Origin: Promethearchaeota archaeon | Lineage (GTDB): Archaea; Asgardarchaeota; Lokiarchaeia; Sigyniarchaeales; SOKP01 | Length of the DNA stretch: 36,272 nucleotides | Assembly: GCA_016840085.1 (NCBI GenBank) | Contig: JAEOTA010000045.1 | Location: 1 to 36,272, forward strand | Direction: 5' to 3' | Shown: one piece after another, positions 34,910-36,272 of the stretch | Layout of the letters: each line of letters opens with the position of its first letter | Position numbering within the stretch: the stretch's first letter is position 1 | Notes under the pieces: generated by a model | What the model was told of the DNA's origin: nothing | What the model saw: only the letters and a program-made list of their open reading frames with translations | The model's database searches: none | Position numbers and translations under genes: made by a program

Positions 34910-35090
34910 GATAATTTTGGCGGGGAATTTTTCGAATCGAGAATGTTTAGAAAGAAAGCCTGAGTAGTGGGGATCTTTAAATAATTCCCTAATATGTTCT
35001 TTAGAATAACCTCCTTTATTTGATATATCATCATTTGATAAAACATAAAATCATCTTCATATAAAACGGTGCGTTCTACCTCAGTAAAAC
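34895..35090 (-). pseudogene. Frameshifted remnant fused to cPGS stub 2
   Basis: Directly after the cPGS-matching part of stub 2, the minus strand encodes KGFTEVERTVLYEDDFM in one frame and, after a one-base shift, VLSNDDISNKGGYSKEHIR, continuing to RFEKFPAK and a TAA at 34897-34895. The two pieces read as one former protein. I do not recognise it. Confidence 0.4.
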
Positions 35091-35218
35091 CTTTTTTTTT
35101 GTTCTCCTGCAATAGTAAATGCTACTACTTCATATTCGTCATTGTCTTTAAAAAAAGTGTTATAAACATGAAAATCAGAACCTAATGCACCTACAATTAC
35201 AACTTTCTTTCTCTTCAT
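35081..35218 (-). pseudogene. cPGS 5' stub 2
   Basis: It begins at an ATG and matches residues 1-39 of the intact cPGS homologue (MKRKKVVIVGALGSDFHVY through to VAFTIAGEQ). At that point it changes to KKRFY and a stop, so the homology break is sharp and falls in an A-run. The upstream leader (35219 to about 35350) resembles those of stub 1 and the intact gene. Most of the substitutions are conservative at the protein level. Confidence 0.8.
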
Positions 35219-35416
35219 AGATGTAAACCTATTTCATAGTATTCTTTCGTTCATCATATTATTTAATTTGAGATTTGTTATAATGTTTTTCGATAGTACT
35301 ATGGGGATAATAACCCACTTTTATGTTTAGATAATGAATATTATTTTTTTCCTTTTTACAATATGATCCCTTCAATTATGAAACTGAAACATAAAATATT
35401 TTATGTTTTAATAGAA

Positions 35417-35540
35417 AATTCTGGAGGTCGTTTACGTTTCATACTATCATCATAGCTATTTATCATTTTTTCAAAAAGTTCAGCACCTAAAGTTATCCTA
35501 TATATGGCCCTGTGTTTAGTTTCTCCTGTAAAGAAGGAGA
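35417..35540 (-). pseudogene. C-terminal fragment of the LAGLIDADG endonuclease gene
   Basis: The minus strand encodes GETKHRAIYRITLGAELFE and the following KMINSYDDSMKRKRPPEF, closely matching residues 338-374 of the intact endonuclease, then a four-codon extension and TAA. It lies upstream of cPGS stub 2 in the same order and orientation as the intact pair (endonuclease end, leader, cPGS start), so the duplicated block spans the gene junction. Homology ends in the inverted repeat at 35515-35547. Confidence 0.75.
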
Positions 35541-35547
35541 AACTAAA
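35515..35547. repeat. Perfect 13-bp inverted repeat at a duplication breakpoint
   Basis: TTTAGTTTCTCCT and AGGAGAAACTAAA are exact reverse complements around a 7-nt loop (GTAAAGA). One arm belongs to the endonuclease fragment and the other lies just past the point where similarity to the parent gene stops. This fits a fold-back copying event, or a hairpin terminator. Confidence 0.6.
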
Positions 35548-35586
35548 AAGGAGGTAATATAAAATTATAAATTACTATTATAGAAA

Positions 35587-36272
35587 TTACTCAATTACTA
35601 GTTCCTTAATCATCTTTCTTGAATTACTTACATCCAATAGTGCAGAAGAATTTTTAATGCTTAAGACATCTGACCAAATATTTAACTGTTGATAATTATA
35701 TTCTGAGATCTCTTTAGACTCCTTTAAATCCCTATAATAGGTTTCCATTCTATTTACTTGGTATTGATTAGCGGTACCATTATTCTTCAAAGTTTTATAA
35801 TCGTCGAAGGTAAGGCCCCATTTATGTTTTTCATAATCATTATTTTCTATTGAATTCTCCACAAGATAATTGTTCCATAACTTATTATCAATAGGTGGAA
35901 CAACCATAATTGATATATTTCTATTTAATTTTCCATGAAGATTATCTCTTAGATAGTCTCCTATTGAGATTTCAAAACCAAATAGTGATATAAAAATAAT
36001 CTGTGGAATTATCTTAGAATATTGTTTAAGCTCTTTTTTATGTAGTAATTGAGTATATTTCTTTACTTCAGCTGATAGTTTAAGCATCTGAATTAATTTT
36101 AACGGTTGTATTTTCTTATTGGTAAAAACAAAGGTAATTTTAAGATTATAATTTTCTTTTTCTATCTCATCAGAATATTGATCTTCGATTTTTTCCAATG
36201 GTTTATTCAAATTATTTCTTGAACTCTTAGAAACTGGATTAGAAACCTTTTCTTCAAGTTCACTAATAATTA
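35587..36272 (-). CDS. Unknown protein, 5' end beyond the window
   Basis: The frame reads from the window edge with no stop to a TAA near 35587, so the start is probably outside. At least 228 residues are visible. A first in-window start would be a weak TTG at 36210. The edge portion is charged (ISELEEKVSNPVSKSS). A more ordered core contains KITFVFTNKKIQPLKLIQML, IIPQIIFISLFGFEISIGDY and ISIMVVPPIDN, alternating beta strands and helices. The C-terminal third is rich in N, Y, K and E. No family is recognised, and it has the look of an accessory-region gene. Confidence 0.55.
   Translation of the reverse strand, partial: IISELEEKVSNPVSKSSRNNLNKPLEKIEDQYSDEIEKENYNLKITFVFTNKKIQPLKLIQMLKLSAEVKKYTQLLHKKELKQYSKIIPQIIFISLFGFEISIGDYLRDNLHGKLNRNISIMVVPPIDNKLWNNYLVENSIENNDYEKHKWGLTFDDYKTLKNNGTANQYQVNRMETYYRDLKESKEISEYNYQQLNIWSDVLSIKNSSALLDVSNSRKMIKELVIE

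Noticed and set aside
34852..35112. 86-residue minus-strand frame as a real gene
   Set aside because: It joins the tail of one decayed frame, an out-of-frame stretch and part of cPGS stub 2; the coding-like signal switches frame inside it.
1..36272. tRNA, rRNA, CRISPR arrays, transposase genes
   Set aside because: No GC-rich cloverleaf-like stretches, spaced direct repeats or transposase motifs were found on reading both strands by eye.

Overview
This is an AT-rich window whose translation-initiation signals are mostly GGTG or GGTGAT, 5 to 9 nt before the start codon. Together with a cyclic 2,3-diphosphoglycerate synthetase homologue, a tungsten-type aldehyde:ferredoxin oxidoreductase homologue, paired TldD/TldE and a coiled-coil protein with no recognisable family, this suggests an anaerobic, amino-acid-fermenting archaeon. 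An Asgard (Lokiarchaeia-like) origin is my best guess, but no marker gene is present to prove it.

Layout. (1) 1-1.9 kb: a large coiled-coil protein of unknown function and a small Cys-rich zinc-ribbon protein. (2) 2.1-10.15 kb, plus strand: a compact lysine-fermentation cluster, in order a 3-aminobutyryl-CoA aminotransferase candidate (kat), kce, kdd, kamA, kamB-like, kamD, kamE. In KamA, KamE and Kce the catalytic and metal-ligand residues fall at, or one residue from, the numbering of the characterised bacterial enzymes. The cluster would turn L-lysine into beta-lysine, 3,5-diaminohexanoate, 5-amino-3-oxohexanoate and then acetoacetate plus 3-aminobutyryl-CoA, which Kat would transaminate to acetoacetyl-CoA. 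Neither the ammonia-lyase Kal nor the MutS-like reactivase partner KamC is in the window. (3) 10.2-13 kb, minus: tldD-tldE. (4) 13.1-22.3 kb: ornithine aminotransferase, a small membrane protein, a luciferase-like (LLM) oxidoreductase, carbamate kinase, a radical SAM protein, a beta-glucuronidase, a polytopic membrane protein and an ornithine-carbamoyltransferase-like enzyme. Carbamoyltransferase plus carbamate kinase could make ATP from citrulline; ornithine aminotransferase would drain ornithine towards glutamate. No arginine deiminase is seen. (5) 22.4-30.5 kb, minus: a two-subunit flavin/iron-sulfur amino-acid or opine dehydrogenase (HcnBC/SoxAB-like) next to the carbamoyltransferase, then an AOR-family enzyme and the cPGS homologue. 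(6) 30.6-36.3 kb: an accessory, decaying region with a LAGLIDADG homing endonuclease, small orphan ORFs, a pseudogene with in-frame TGA and TAG, a second radical SAM protein related to the first, a small DNA-binding-like protein and an edge-truncated unknown gene.

The most unusual structure is the set of gene remnants. The 5' end of the cPGS gene, with its upstream leader, occurs three times (one intact gene and two stubs, all on the minus strand). One stub is joined, through the same intergenic leader, to a fragment matching the last 36 residues of the LAGLIDADG endonuclease, and that fragment ends in a perfect 13-bp inverted repeat. Separate short remnants of carbamate kinase and of the SoxA-like gene lie 1.3 kb and 1.1 kb from their parents. 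This looks like repeated insertion or duplication just upstream of cPGS, possibly driven by the endonuclease; that mechanism is inference. No tRNA, rRNA, CRISPR array, insertion-sequence transposase or riboswitch was recognised.
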